The notes under the pieces are model-generated. The model was not told the origin of the DNA. It did no database searches and was given only the letters and a program-made list of their open reading frames with translations. DNA of 64,000 nucleotides from Stereocaulon alpinum (lineage: Eukaryota > Ascomycota > Lecanoromycetes > Lecanorales > Stereocaulaceae). Made by a program: the position numbers and the translations under genes. The stretch spans positions 186,001 through 250,000 of the forward strand of contig JAEUBA010000042.1 of assembly GCA_018257865.1 (NCBI GenBank), given 5' to 3'. This document shows, piece by piece, positions 54,536 to 64,000 of this stretch (positions are counted from its first letter, which is position 1; each line of letters opens with the position of its first letter).

Positions 54536-56358
54536 TCACTGGTAAGGATTGCCACCGTAATTCTCATATCTCCCAGTCATCACTGCCTCGATTGCATCCA
54601 GGACTTCGAATTCTTCGAGGACAGCGCCGAAACTGCAACAAAGACTATTAGCTACCTGTATTTGAAGACATTGTGACATAGCCATTGACACGTAATTAGA
54701 CTGACAACGTACCCGTAGCAGCGGCTTCTCGTCTTCAACTTCTCCTTTAGGGACTCGAAGTGCGCCAAAGTCATCATGGGATAGCGCTTGTCGTCCCGAA
54801 TCATCTTAAGTGCCATTACGGGCGTGACCTCTCCGTTGAGGTCTAGATTGCTGCTGGCGATCATCATTGCATTCAAATCCGCGTTCGGCAGATTTGGCAT
54901 CTCATGGGCGAATCGAGCATCCTTGTCAACGGGCATTCCCTTGTTGTCGAGCGAGTTGACGATGGTATTATGCGATGGACAAGTCATCATCAATGCATGG
55001 CCGCTGAGTTCGGATGAATTCTGATTGACAGCGCGCTGGACCATGAAAGTGGCATGGTCGCGACAAGATTCCTCGAGGCTGAGATGACGCACGTTAGCAA
55101 CGCCGAAACTCTGGAAACGTGTGGTGGGATGAGGCAAAGCAGCTTGAGGAGTAGACTTACGCAAGAACGAAATCAACGCCGACACTGTCGTGGTTGATCC
55201 CTGGTGCCCCATAGACTGCAGTACTATTTAGGTAGCCTGCATTTGCCTCGGGCTGAGCCGAATACAGCTCCGTTAGTGCTCCCATCTGATTCTCAATCTC
55301 TCTAGCATTGCGGTGATTTGTACGATCGTCGTACGCGTTACCGTTAGACACCATTGAAACGTCAGCAGGGGGGCTAGGTTGGCTAAAGCCATTGATATTA
55401 GGCATTAGCATGGATTGAGAGGTGGCCTCGATAGGGCTGTACGTGGGTACGGTCGACGAGGTGCCAAAATTGCTGTTGCTAGGAGTCACAAATCCACCCT
55501 GGATGGAAGAGTCGGATGGGCTGTAAGCGGGTGTCGGAGCGGCACTCAGCGAGTCATTTCGAGATGCGAGACCGTTAACAGACATTGTAGTTGTTGCCGG
55601 ACTGATACTTGTGTACCCATTGCTTGCCGAGATGTTATAGTGCGAGCCATTGTAATTGAGTCCGTAAGCTTGTGCCGGCGCTGGAACCGGAGCACCGAAG
55701 CCGTTGGCGTGAGGCTGTTGAGGAAGTTGGTCGATCAGGGACGGGGATGCATGGTAAGGAATATTGTTCACTGCTAGCAAATTCTTGATCATCCGATTCT
55801 CGGCCACGACCAGATTTTTCTCCTTGACTACTTCCGCATGCTGATCTTTCAGCCGGATTACTTCAAGCTCGAGAGCTTTTAGGTATGACTCCTTACGCTC
55901 GCGATGTGTACTGTTGTGGAGTATCAGTACTTGAGGTTCGTTGAAGCAGGGAAGACGGGACGATGAACGTGGCACGATAAGAGCAAAGGCTTACCGTTGA
56001 GCTTGTCTGTTGAGTTCTTGGCGACGATTGACAGCTGGCTTCGAATCTGGCTTCGGTCCACGCTTTTTCGGTGCATCACCTGCTGTACTACTATCTCAGC
56101 ACTTTTGATGAACACACAGATGGTAATCTTCAAATCCAGGATAAACCTACTCTTTGTCGTCTTCTTTTCCGCTGAGTTCTTTCTTCCTAGTAGACCACCA
56201 AGAAAGCCCTTCTTCGAATCGTCACTGCCACGAGGAGCACCGGGTAGTGGCAATTGGCCTTGAAGGGTCTCTCTACTACCATTGAAGTATGAGTTTGTTG
56301 GTGAGGTGTTGTGTAACTCATGAGATGGTTCGAATGGCCGCTGCGAGAAGCCCGCCAT
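54536..56358 (-). CDS. bZIP transcription factor
   Basis: Five exons (reverse): 56151-56358, 55995-56082, 55161-55910, 54713-55078 and 54536-54632, giving 502 aa. The N-terminus reads GGLLGRKNSAEKKTTK. The basic region PKKRGPKPDSKPAVNRRQEL+NRQAQRTHRERK carries the N-x7-R signature and is split by an intron at QR+THR. The zipper follows (LKALELEVIRLKDQHAEVV, EKNLVVAENRMIKNLL). A Ser/Asn/Pro-rich middle leads to a conserved C-terminus: LEESCRDHATFMVQ, GHALMMTCPSH, SRCYG+FGAVLEEFEVLDAI. It should act as a nuclear dimer on palindromic sites; targets are unknown. The acceptor at 56083 is a CAGCAG pair, so an isoform one residue shorter is possible. Confidence 0.9.
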
Positions 56359-57298
56359 TCTTGGAGTCTGTGACGATGTTGAAGGACCTGGATTCTATTG
56401 TTTCGGGTATTGTTGTGATTCGCAGATAGTGAAACGGAAACACAAACGCCGGAACGGGAGCAAATTATTTGTGGCAGGATTTTACAGCATGTGTTAGTGC
56501 AGTGGGGTCAGATAGTCACCGTCGTCAAGCGATGAGGCATGGGATTAGACGAAGAGAATGGACTCAGGCTCGCGACACCTATATTTACTGAAATGGCCGG
56601 GGATAACATCGAATCTCCAGGTATGGCCCGAGATCTCGACAGTGAGTTCGGAGATGGCTACCAGGTGGGAAAGATTTGTTGTTGTTATACTGGAACCTCA
56701 ACGGCTTGTGGCATGATCTACGGGTCGTTTGTCGGAGAAGAATTGAGGGGGCATTTGCCGCGGAGGACTCGCACCTTGTTCATGCAAGGTGCCGGGTATT
56801 CCAGCTTATGGCTTTCGGAGAGTTGCTTTGTCTGAGGGGGGAGGCTACTACCTCGTGATACGGTGGAAGGAGAGCAGGATGTCAATGGGGCAATGTCTCA
56901 GAGAAATGTGAGATATTATATGGACGTCGAAGAAGGTTCCCGGCGCGGTCGGTTGGCTTGGCCGTTGGTCCGCCAGATTATAACACTTTTCCTAATCGGG
57001 TTGGCCGCGCTGCATGATCCCGCAAGCGCAGGAATCATTTTGCGACCAAAACCATCATCAGCTGTACAGGTACGAGTGAGTACCGGCGTCTTGCATAATG
57101 GTGACGAGACGATCCTACCCTTGCTTCATCGCATAATGACTTTGTCGGCTGAGACAAATTATAAAGGTCTCCAGGTACCATGGAATTACTGTGCAACAAC
57201 AAGCTTTAGATCCTCAAATATGTACAAGGCCGTCGGAAGGCCGTGGGAATCGGCGTCAGTACTATCGTCTCCTCACCCCCAGCCCGTGCCTGCCCACC
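56359..57298. other. Intergenic, bZIP promoter side
   Basis: ORFs at 56539-56835 and 56863-57333 are open but lack motifs, and the second runs into the antisense of the lyase gene. No supported gene. Confidence 0.4.
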
Positions 57299-59130
57299 TT
57301 ACAATCTCGACTTCTTCTTCCCTCCTCCACTAGCCTGCCAGCCAAACTCAAGCTTGGCTCCTTTGCCGGCCTCGATAATCACATTGACCACAGTAACCCT
57401 CTTCTCTCGGAAGCCTGCTTCGGTTGCTTTCTCCAACTCCTCCGATGTCCTAACCAGATAGCCGGCCCCGCCACATGCCTCTGCGAGTTTCTCGTATCCC
57501 ACCTCCCATCCTAAGGACGTACTTCTGAGACCTCCTTGACCCGAGCCCTCTTGCGTCGTCGTCTGCAACTTTAACCATTCTTCCGCGTTATCCGAGTCAC
57601 CGTGGTAGACGCCGCCATTATTCATAACGAATATCAGAACATCCATTCCATACCGTGCCATCGTCTCCACCTCCATTGCGCTAAAGCCGAAGGCCGAGTC
57701 GCCCTCCAGAGCGACAACCTTCTTTCTTCTCGCTGGACCGCTCTGGCCCTCTGCAGCAGGACTATTGTAGGCAGCATGTGCTGCTATAGCATAGCCGAGT
57801 CCAACGCCCATAGTTGCGTATGTTCCAGCATCAAGTCGTAGGCGAGGGTGGGAGACAGGGAAGATAGATCGAGAGATGTCCATCGTGTTGGCGCCTTCGG
57901 AGACGTAGACAATTCCTCCATTATCGGGAGGGGAGAGACTGTGAAGCGTGCGTTCGATGACAGAGAACGCATGGGCGTAAGTCATGGGAAGCTTTGAAGA
58001 CAAGGCTTTGGACGCGGCAGTGGATTCGTTTCTGGATTTGGCGGCGGACAGATGTTTGATGTATGGAGAGGAGGTGGTAGAGTAGGACCATGTTCCGAGG
58101 GCTTGAATAAGTTGGGAGACAACAACTCCTATATCCCCAATGATGCCGAGCTCAGCGTTGCCTGCGTTTCTGCCTAGCTCTTCAGCTGAGATGTCTACTT
58201 GAATGAGCTGAGCAGAAGGGCTCCACTTCGGAGCGTCGCCAAAGTGGAGAATCCAATTGAGGCGTGCCCCAAGTATGAGCACCACATCTGCTTCTTTTAA
58301 GGCGGTGCTTCGAGCGCTAGCTGTATTAGCTGGATGTGAATCTGCGAGCACTCCTTTTCCCATAGGCGTTGGCAGGAATGGGAGGTGCGTCCGGTCGATA
58401 AGCTCCCTTATCACTTGTTCTGCTCTTGCGTATGCCGCACCCTTGCCTATGACCACCAGAGGGGCCTTGGCTGACTTGATCAATTGCGCAACCTTGAACA
58501 GCTTTGCTTCCTCTGCTCCACCCTTTGGAGTATCCGGTATAGGCGCTGCATCTGCTATGTCTTCTGCATTTTCCACGATACCTTTGATTAGATCCGCTGG
58601 GAAGTCCACAAAACCTGTACCTGGCCGTCCATACCACGACGTCCTATATGTGTTTTGTATCACATCAGGTATTGATTCTAGGGAGGGAGGCCGCAGAGCG
58701 AGCTTAGTGTGGGGAGTGAGGAGGGAGATGGCGTCGAGTTCTTGGAACGCGCCGCGAGAAAGAAGGTGGGTTTCAGAGGAGCCAGCGAGAAGGAGAAGAG
58801 GGAAGGCGTTGACGTTCGCATTTCCAATCTGAGTACTAGTTTAAGTCTCGTAAAAGCGCCCGACATGCAAACACTTACCCCAGCGATGCCGTGTAGTACG
58901 CCTGGTCCGCCCACAACAAGGCAAACGCCCGGCCTCCCCGTCAGGTACCCGTAGGCACTTGCCGCATAACTAGCAGCTTGCTCGTTCCTGAAGCCAATGA
59001 ATTTGACACCCAGATTGATAGCTTGCTCGGCGATTTCAACGACTGGGATGCCTACGATCCCGAAGATGACCGTGACGCCAATATCCCGCAGACTGCGGGC
59101 AATTATCTGGGCGCCTGTTGGGGATGCCAT
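57299..59130 (-). CDS. 2-Hydroxyacyl-CoA lyase-like ThDP enzyme, peroxisomal
   Basis: Two exons (reverse): 58879-59130 and 57299-58828, giving 593 aa; splicing restores HGIAG+IGNANVNAFPLL. It belongs to the acetolactate synthase/oxalyl-CoA decarboxylase fold. The N-terminal domain has IFGIVGIPVVEIAEQA and the activating Glu in GFRNEQAASYAASAYGYL. A central domain follows (APLVVIGKGAAYARAE). The C-terminal domain has the thiamine-diphosphate motif from GDSAFGF to VMNNGGVY. The end, KKKSRL, is a good PTS1 peroxisome signal. Family members shorten 2-hydroxy fatty acyl-CoA by one carbon in peroxisomal alpha-oxidation, releasing formyl-CoA; oxalyl-CoA decarboxylase is the alternative. The start is the ATG at 59130; an upstream in-frame codon at 59184 is less likely. 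Confidence 0.92.
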
Positions 59131-59700
59131 CTTGAATTGAGAGGAGGGTAATGAATGCGATGCAATCGAAGCATAATGGTGCACAGACGAGACGGTCTCT
59201 CCTCCCAGAGGTGCACGGCAAGCTGAACGGCAATGATGTCAACTGCCGGTGTTTCGCCGAAGTGCATTGTTTGCGCCAATTGCGAGTCCAAGGTTTTACA
59301 ACTACAGACACCGAGAGCAGCGCCAAATATATGTCCTTGCAACAGATCCAATGTGAATCGCCGTCCTCATCTCTCGTGGTCGTAACGTCAGCTGGTATAT
59401 TTACTCAGCCGAAAGCCTGTCTCAGCGGTTGCAATGGTTGGGGCTGCTCTTGCTCAAAGTTCGGACTTGTGACCTTGATCGGACAATGATTTGGACTTTC
59501 CCGTATGATGAGCCTTTTGATCATCATGATAATCTATTTCCATACATCGATGCAGTTTGCAGTGAGCACACTGTCCGCACGATCGTTCTCCTACAGATGT
59601 GCTGAGAGTGTACGAAGGCTGTGGGATCGCCCGGGACGAATACTACTTATGATAGTTGACATGGTCGCTTATCGCTGCTCTTTGTAGAAATGTCCTCAGG
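59131..59700. other. Intergenic between same-strand genes
   Basis: Lyase promoter and the 3' flank of the next reverse gene. No ORF with a motif. Confidence 0.5.
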
Positions 59701-60714
59701 CTAACCTCTAGTGGCCCGTTTTCCGCCTACGCTGGGTTGGAAAGTATGAGTCTGCATGTGTCTGTCTAAATCTCCTTGGCGTTGGCAGGTATAGCTGCAA
59801 TTTTGATAAACACACTCGAGAATTGGGCCGGGAGAAGTGTGTTGGCCTGGAGCGGAGTAAAGAGGGGTTCTGGAAGAGTACGCATCCTGAGGTGAGTACG
59901 GTGTCTGCATGGTCTGACCCGTGTATGCCATGGCTTGTGGTTGAGCCTGCAGCGGGACTCCATAGCCCTGTGGAGGTTGATATGACAATGGGTTCTGCAT
60001 TGTGTTGGTTCCTGAGGGGTACGGGTCTCGATTCTGATACGGCGAGTACGGGTATTGCGGAGGTTGCCCTAAAGCCCCTATATATGGTGCTGTGTATTGT
60101 CCACCTAGCTGGTAGTTGGGTTCTGGACGGGAAGTATAAGCAGGTTGTGGTAAAAACCCTGCCTGTGGTAGGTAAGGCTGATTGCTGGTTCTGATATGCG
60201 ATGGTGGAGGTGGATACTGAGTTCGTGAGTTTGGCCGCTCGTCACCGTGTACCCTGTAAGGTTGCTCTTTGGAGAATGTCAGAGGATTTCAACGACCCCA
60301 AAAGTCGAGAGTGTGTACCTTGTCGGGCGGGTCTTCTCCGTTGTTCCTGTTCGTACGCTCTAGACTCTGCTTGAAGGTCGTCCAATTGGAGCTAATTAGC
60401 AGCAATCGAGTTAGTACTTAGCGATGTGTGACAGTCACGAAACTAACAGGAGTGAAAGGTCGAATTGCAGTAACAAAGTATCCTTGGACGCCCTGTTGAT
60501 ACTATCAGTTGAGCCTAGAACCTGGAGTGGCTGTTGTTACTTTTTTATTAGATCCAGGCGTTGCGTAAGCTCCAGCTCCGAGATATCTCTCAATCTCGCC
60601 ATGAATGACCTCTTCATTTATACCATCCCCATCGACGAAGTATTCGTTGAGCTTCATACGACTCGATTTCGATCCGTGATCGACTCTAGGCCTGTTGTCA
60701 TAATTTCGAGGCAT
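59701..60714 (-). CDS. DGDGI-module protein with C-terminal C2H2 finger
   Basis: Four exons (reverse): 60541-60714, 60448-60492, 60319-60391 and 59701-60266, about 285 aa from ATG 60714. The frame stays open upstream to 60756 after a CCGCAG acceptor-like site, so another 5' exon is possible. The N-terminal module reads MKLNEYFVDGDGINEEVIHG, EIERYLGAGAYATPG and, after splicing, GVQGYFVTAIRPFTP+LQLDDLQAESRAY. A Pro/Gln/Tyr-rich low-complexity region follows (QYPYSPYQNRDPYPSG). It ends in one classical finger, C-x4-C-x12-H-x3-H (ECVYQNCSYTCQRQGDLDR, then HMQTH). It is probably a nuclear regulator. It is divergent from a paralog at 62.3-63.5 kb, with two intron positions conserved. Confidence 0.75.
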
Positions 60715-62283
60715 TTTGGGTTCCCTGAGGTAGGTCGAATCAATCTGCGGCGGCAAATACTAGGTGCCGTATCATATGACCGAAGGCAATCTTCCTATGT
60801 CTAGATGCAATTGCTTCTGGAGGAGCTGCAACATGAACCTTTCAGCGCATTAGGTATTTGTTGACTCGATGAGTTGCGGGACAAGAAGGACCTCTTTCTT
60901 GGGTCATCATAACCTTGAAGTACGCAGTAAAAGCAGAGTCCTTACGATGCGCGATTAACATCAGTCACTAATATCGTTTCCTGCTAAGCGGTGACATTTG
61001 GGCCTACAAGCGGCTATACGTTTCATGCATCAGTGCCCAACTTCGGTGGCCACGTTGTATCTCAGGCTGCAAGGCTGAAGCATGATACACACATAACAAT
61101 TCCTTGGTGCGATACTTTCCGACTACGTCTTGCTCGAATTGACTTGCAGACGGTATACTAGCTCGCGCTTGCAGGTATTGGGACGAGTAGGTAAATGATA
61201 CAAAGTCAACAAAAGATGCCAGCATCTGGAGACCTTACGACCTCACGAGCTCATAACGCTGCTATGGACCCTATCGTCCACCTGTTATGTGTAGATTCAA
61301 GGGCAGTCATCAATCTCACCGAGTATCAGGTGCAGGCAGGTTTGGTTCTCAGGCTAGAAGCTCACCGGGGGCACCGGTGAGTGCGCGCTAAGACGACTTT
61401 GCCCCCGGCCAACATGCTATTCTCGGAATTACCGATTTGGAAGCCTTCCTTTCTGCCCCCGGGTTCACTCTGCACTGACACGCATGCGTGATACATACAA
61501 TCATCTTCTCTCCAACGCTCTGAATGTTACACGCTGAGTTTACAAGGCCGGCGAGAGATTTTTCTGTGATCATTTTCCAGACATCTGCATCCAATGAATA
61601 CTCTCGATTCCTTGGCCGCTTCCTCAGCAAGATCAAGGAGCTGCAAGTGTGCTCATCTGTTCGTGATCACACTTAATGACCATTAATTAGTACGAGATGA
61701 CCGCATGGGGACGAAAGTCGGTTCATCGGGCCTCGTAATTCGATTTTGCCCTTAGTGGACTGTACTGGACATACAAAAATGGGTTTGATGAGTTGTCCTT
61801 GTTGCTATGAACCTCGGAACCCGGTAATCCTTGACAAGCTTCCGCCCCGCTCTCCAATGCAATCGTGAAACTGTTCTTAGGACACGACATAACCAGCAGA
61901 CACGAGATTGAAGGCAACGATCTCTTAAAGTAGTCGGTCTCATGCCGCCAACTTCCTAGCTATATCTTCAGCCTCATCTATAGTGATCTGGGCCTCCCAG
62001 GTGCAGCGTTGCACCCACGCTAACTTGCTCGCTATTGCGCAACCCCGCTTCCCCAACGATTCGAAGTGCATTTTCCTGATTTTGCCTTGACGGCTTCTTG
62101 GCGTTTCCAAGACCGCTCTCTTGAATATGTCCCCTCATTAGCTTCTTCGATCTGTCTGAGCCACTTCCCTCACCCGAACCACAAGGAGAAGAAGGCGTCG
62201 CAGCGAAAGGCGGCGAATAACGCAATGTCCAGGCACCAAGAAAGCTACGAGCAATTGCACTCCGAATCGAGAAAGAGTAAGCC
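60715..62283. other. Interval between divergent DGDGI paralogs
   Basis: No supported gene. ORFs at 61388-61636 and 61723-61943 lack motifs. Forward (62066-62326) and reverse (61974-62420) ORFs overlap the unresolved 5' part of the second paralog. The promoters of both paralogs should lie here. Confidence 0.4.
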
Positions 62284-63487
62284 CCACCCTTACACGCAGT
62301 TGACGGAGGCCTCAAATTCACGCTAGAGGCAGAGGCTCCCTCGCGAGATGGAGCAAAGAAGTATCGAGATAGTGAACAACGAGAGGAAGAAAAGCGGAGA
62401 AAGAAATGTGGCAGAAACATCGAAGGAGACTATTCCGACCCAGAATATGAGGAGAGCTCTGGGAGGGACCCTACCCGTCGGAACGGCTTAAAGCAGTTCT
62501 TCCTCGACGGAGACGGTATCCACCGAGAAGTCTTACAAACGGAAATATGCAAATTCCTCGGACCGGAAGCTGTCTCAAGACCTTACAATCATAAGGTAAG
62601 CTTGGTATGCTTACACTGGAGGCTGTTGTAATTAACACTCATTCTAGGGAATCGAAGGCTATAGGCTCAATGCAATTCGCGCATTCACACAAGTCCGTAC
62701 ATGTCGCCATATCTATGTTGGATCTCTTAGCTTACGATGTTCTTAGGAAGAGATCGACCAGCTTAAAGTGCTCTCTGATGCATTCAAATCAGAGGTGCGC
62801 CACAAGAAACAAAGTCGCGTTAAAGGTAATTGTGCAAACTTGTAATTCGTGAGAGTATTTCTGACAACTTCTCAAGATATTTCGTATGGTGTGTCTGAGA
62901 CACGGGACCACCAGGAGTCAATTCTGAGGGTAGGTAGCCCATACCAACGTGGCTATTCCCCGAACCAAATCTCGCAGACTATGAGTGTGCCCCAAACCGG
63001 ATATCAAAGCCTATCGAGCCTATCGAGTCCCACTTACCAACCAGCTCAGGGAGGAGCATACCCAGGATATCCATATTCCCAAGCACCAGGCTATTCCCCA
63101 GTTGCCGCCTACCCGTCATCGCTTCCATACTCAGCTATGGGTCAGCCAGGTGCTAGTGATCCCAATACATATAATGAATCATATGTAAATCCCGGACGGT
63201 CAATTGGCTACCCACCTATAGGTGGCCAATATCCGCAGTACCCTCCAAGAGACTCGAGAGGACTGCGCACAGAGTCCAACGCGTATTCCTCCTATGTATA
63301 TGACGTGAATGCGCCTCCGAGCCATTCTTCTACGGGCAACTACTCAGAATACAGTGCTGCATCGCCTCCCCTTGGAAGAGGTGCTTCCTATGATCCTTCT
63401 TATGAGTCATCTTATGACCCGTCCTATGATCCATCCAACGAATTTCAAGAGAATATCTACACGGGTACTGGCCGCACTTATAGGTAG
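62284..63487 (+). CDS. DGDGI-module protein, paralog without zinc finger
   Basis: Exons: about 62284-62595, 62649-62693, 62748-62825 and 62877-63487. The module reads GLKQFFLDGDGIHREVLQTE, ICKFLGPEAVSRPYNHK and, after splicing, GIEGYRLNAIRAFTQ+EEIDQLKVLSDAF. Both introns fall exactly where they do in the paralog at 60 kb (HK+GIEGY against KK+GVQGY; FTQ+EE against FTP+LQ). Upstream is a charged stretch (KKYRDSEQREEEKRRKKCGR). Downstream is a long Tyr/Pro/Ser/Gly-rich tail with YDPSYESSYDPSYDPS repeats and no finger. The 5' end is not solved: the frame has no ATG after 62284 and TAA stops just before it, so an upstream exon or loss of the N-terminus must be assumed. Confidence 0.65.
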
Positions 63488-64000
63488 GGCCTCATTATGT
63501 GATGACCGCCTCTCTAGCATCAAATTTCCATACCTTTCCACGGTTGCGTACCACAGGTGAGCAACCGCTACGGCCGTTTGACAAAGACCGAGTCCGGACA
63601 TGCAATCTACTTTGTGAACCCAGACCGTGCTTAGAGGAGTACTTGACAGAATCTTCCAGGATTCGCTGGATGTTTCTCCAAGGCTAGGACATTCCTTGGC
63701 AGCTCTGTTTTAGCTGTTCTTTCTGCGTATGCCACATCGTTGTCTAGCCGTCGGTTACATCTGGAGTTTAGGTTTTCCATTCATGACCTGACGATCTTCT
63801 ATATTCTTAGTAGCCTATCCATTAGCATCTGCAGCTCCACTACTAGTTATCGTGGTCATGATTGGTGGTAGATAAGACAGATAAGCGACCTTGCATATGT
63901 AGCTATCTCGTGTGGATTGTGCTGAGCATGCATGGGTGCCCAACATCTACAGGTACACCTACCCAGTGCTACCCAACAGCCATGTGCGTATGCACGTCCA
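63488..64000. other. Right edge, intergenic
   Basis: 3' flank of the preceding gene. No feature was recognised up to the window end. Confidence 0.5.

Noticed and set aside
1..64000. tRNA, rRNA or spliceosomal RNA genes
   Set aside because: I looked for B-box and other conserved RNA signals by eye and found none that hold up; a covariance-model scan would decide.

Overview
The window is nuclear DNA of a filamentous ascomycete (Pezizomycotina). Introns are short (about 47-120 bp) with GTAAGT-like donors and CTGAC/CTAAC branch sites. The families also fit: FHA-domain checkpoint kinase, ESC1-type bHLH factor, fungal CorA-like proteins, an A-T-TE NRPS-like synthetase and F-box-like proteins. The class is not certain; Leotiomycetes or Dothideomycetes are my guess. 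There is one 10-base assembly gap (30936-30945) inside poly-G. All exon models were made by hand from splice signals and reading frames, with no database search.

Layout: 0-4.3 kb holds a decayed F-box gene running off the left edge and a long gene-poor stretch. 4.3-14 kb holds a bHLH regulator, a threonine aldolase and a very long Rad53/Chk2-type kinase (reverse). 15.5-21 kb holds a damaged-looking CorA-like gene and three small genes, two of which are clear paralogs sharing a GG-x2-DGSDD motif and look like cold-shock/OB-fold proteins. 22.5-28 kb holds two conserved disordered fungal proteins and one F-box-like protein. 28-33 kb is poor in genes, with G-rich DNA, the gap and a zinc-finger-like protein. 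33.9-36.05 kb is a tandem satellite of about 13 diverged units of 152-177 bp built around GCGC motifs, followed by six TGCGCA palindromes in 130 bp. 37-46 kb holds an asparaginyl-tRNA synthetase relic, a tandem HIT protein, a lone A-T-TE NRPS-like synthetase (aryl-pyruvate dimerising type) and an F-box-like gene. 46-54 kb holds repeat-like debris, a second CorA-like gene with an intact GMN motif, two tandem paralogs of a small Cys/His protein family I do not recognise, and a phytase-like pseudogene full of stop codons. 54.5-64 kb holds a bZIP factor, a peroxisomal 2-hydroxyacyl-CoA lyase, and two divergent paralogs sharing a DGDGI module, one of which ends in a C2H2 finger.

The genes are monocistronic and show no shared pathway. 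The synthetase has no tailoring enzymes beside it. Most notable are the GCGC satellite with its palindrome cluster, the new Cys/His family with exactly conserved spacing (one member is split into small exons that no long ORF reveals), the orphan synthetase, and the divergent DGDGI paralogs with conserved intron positions.
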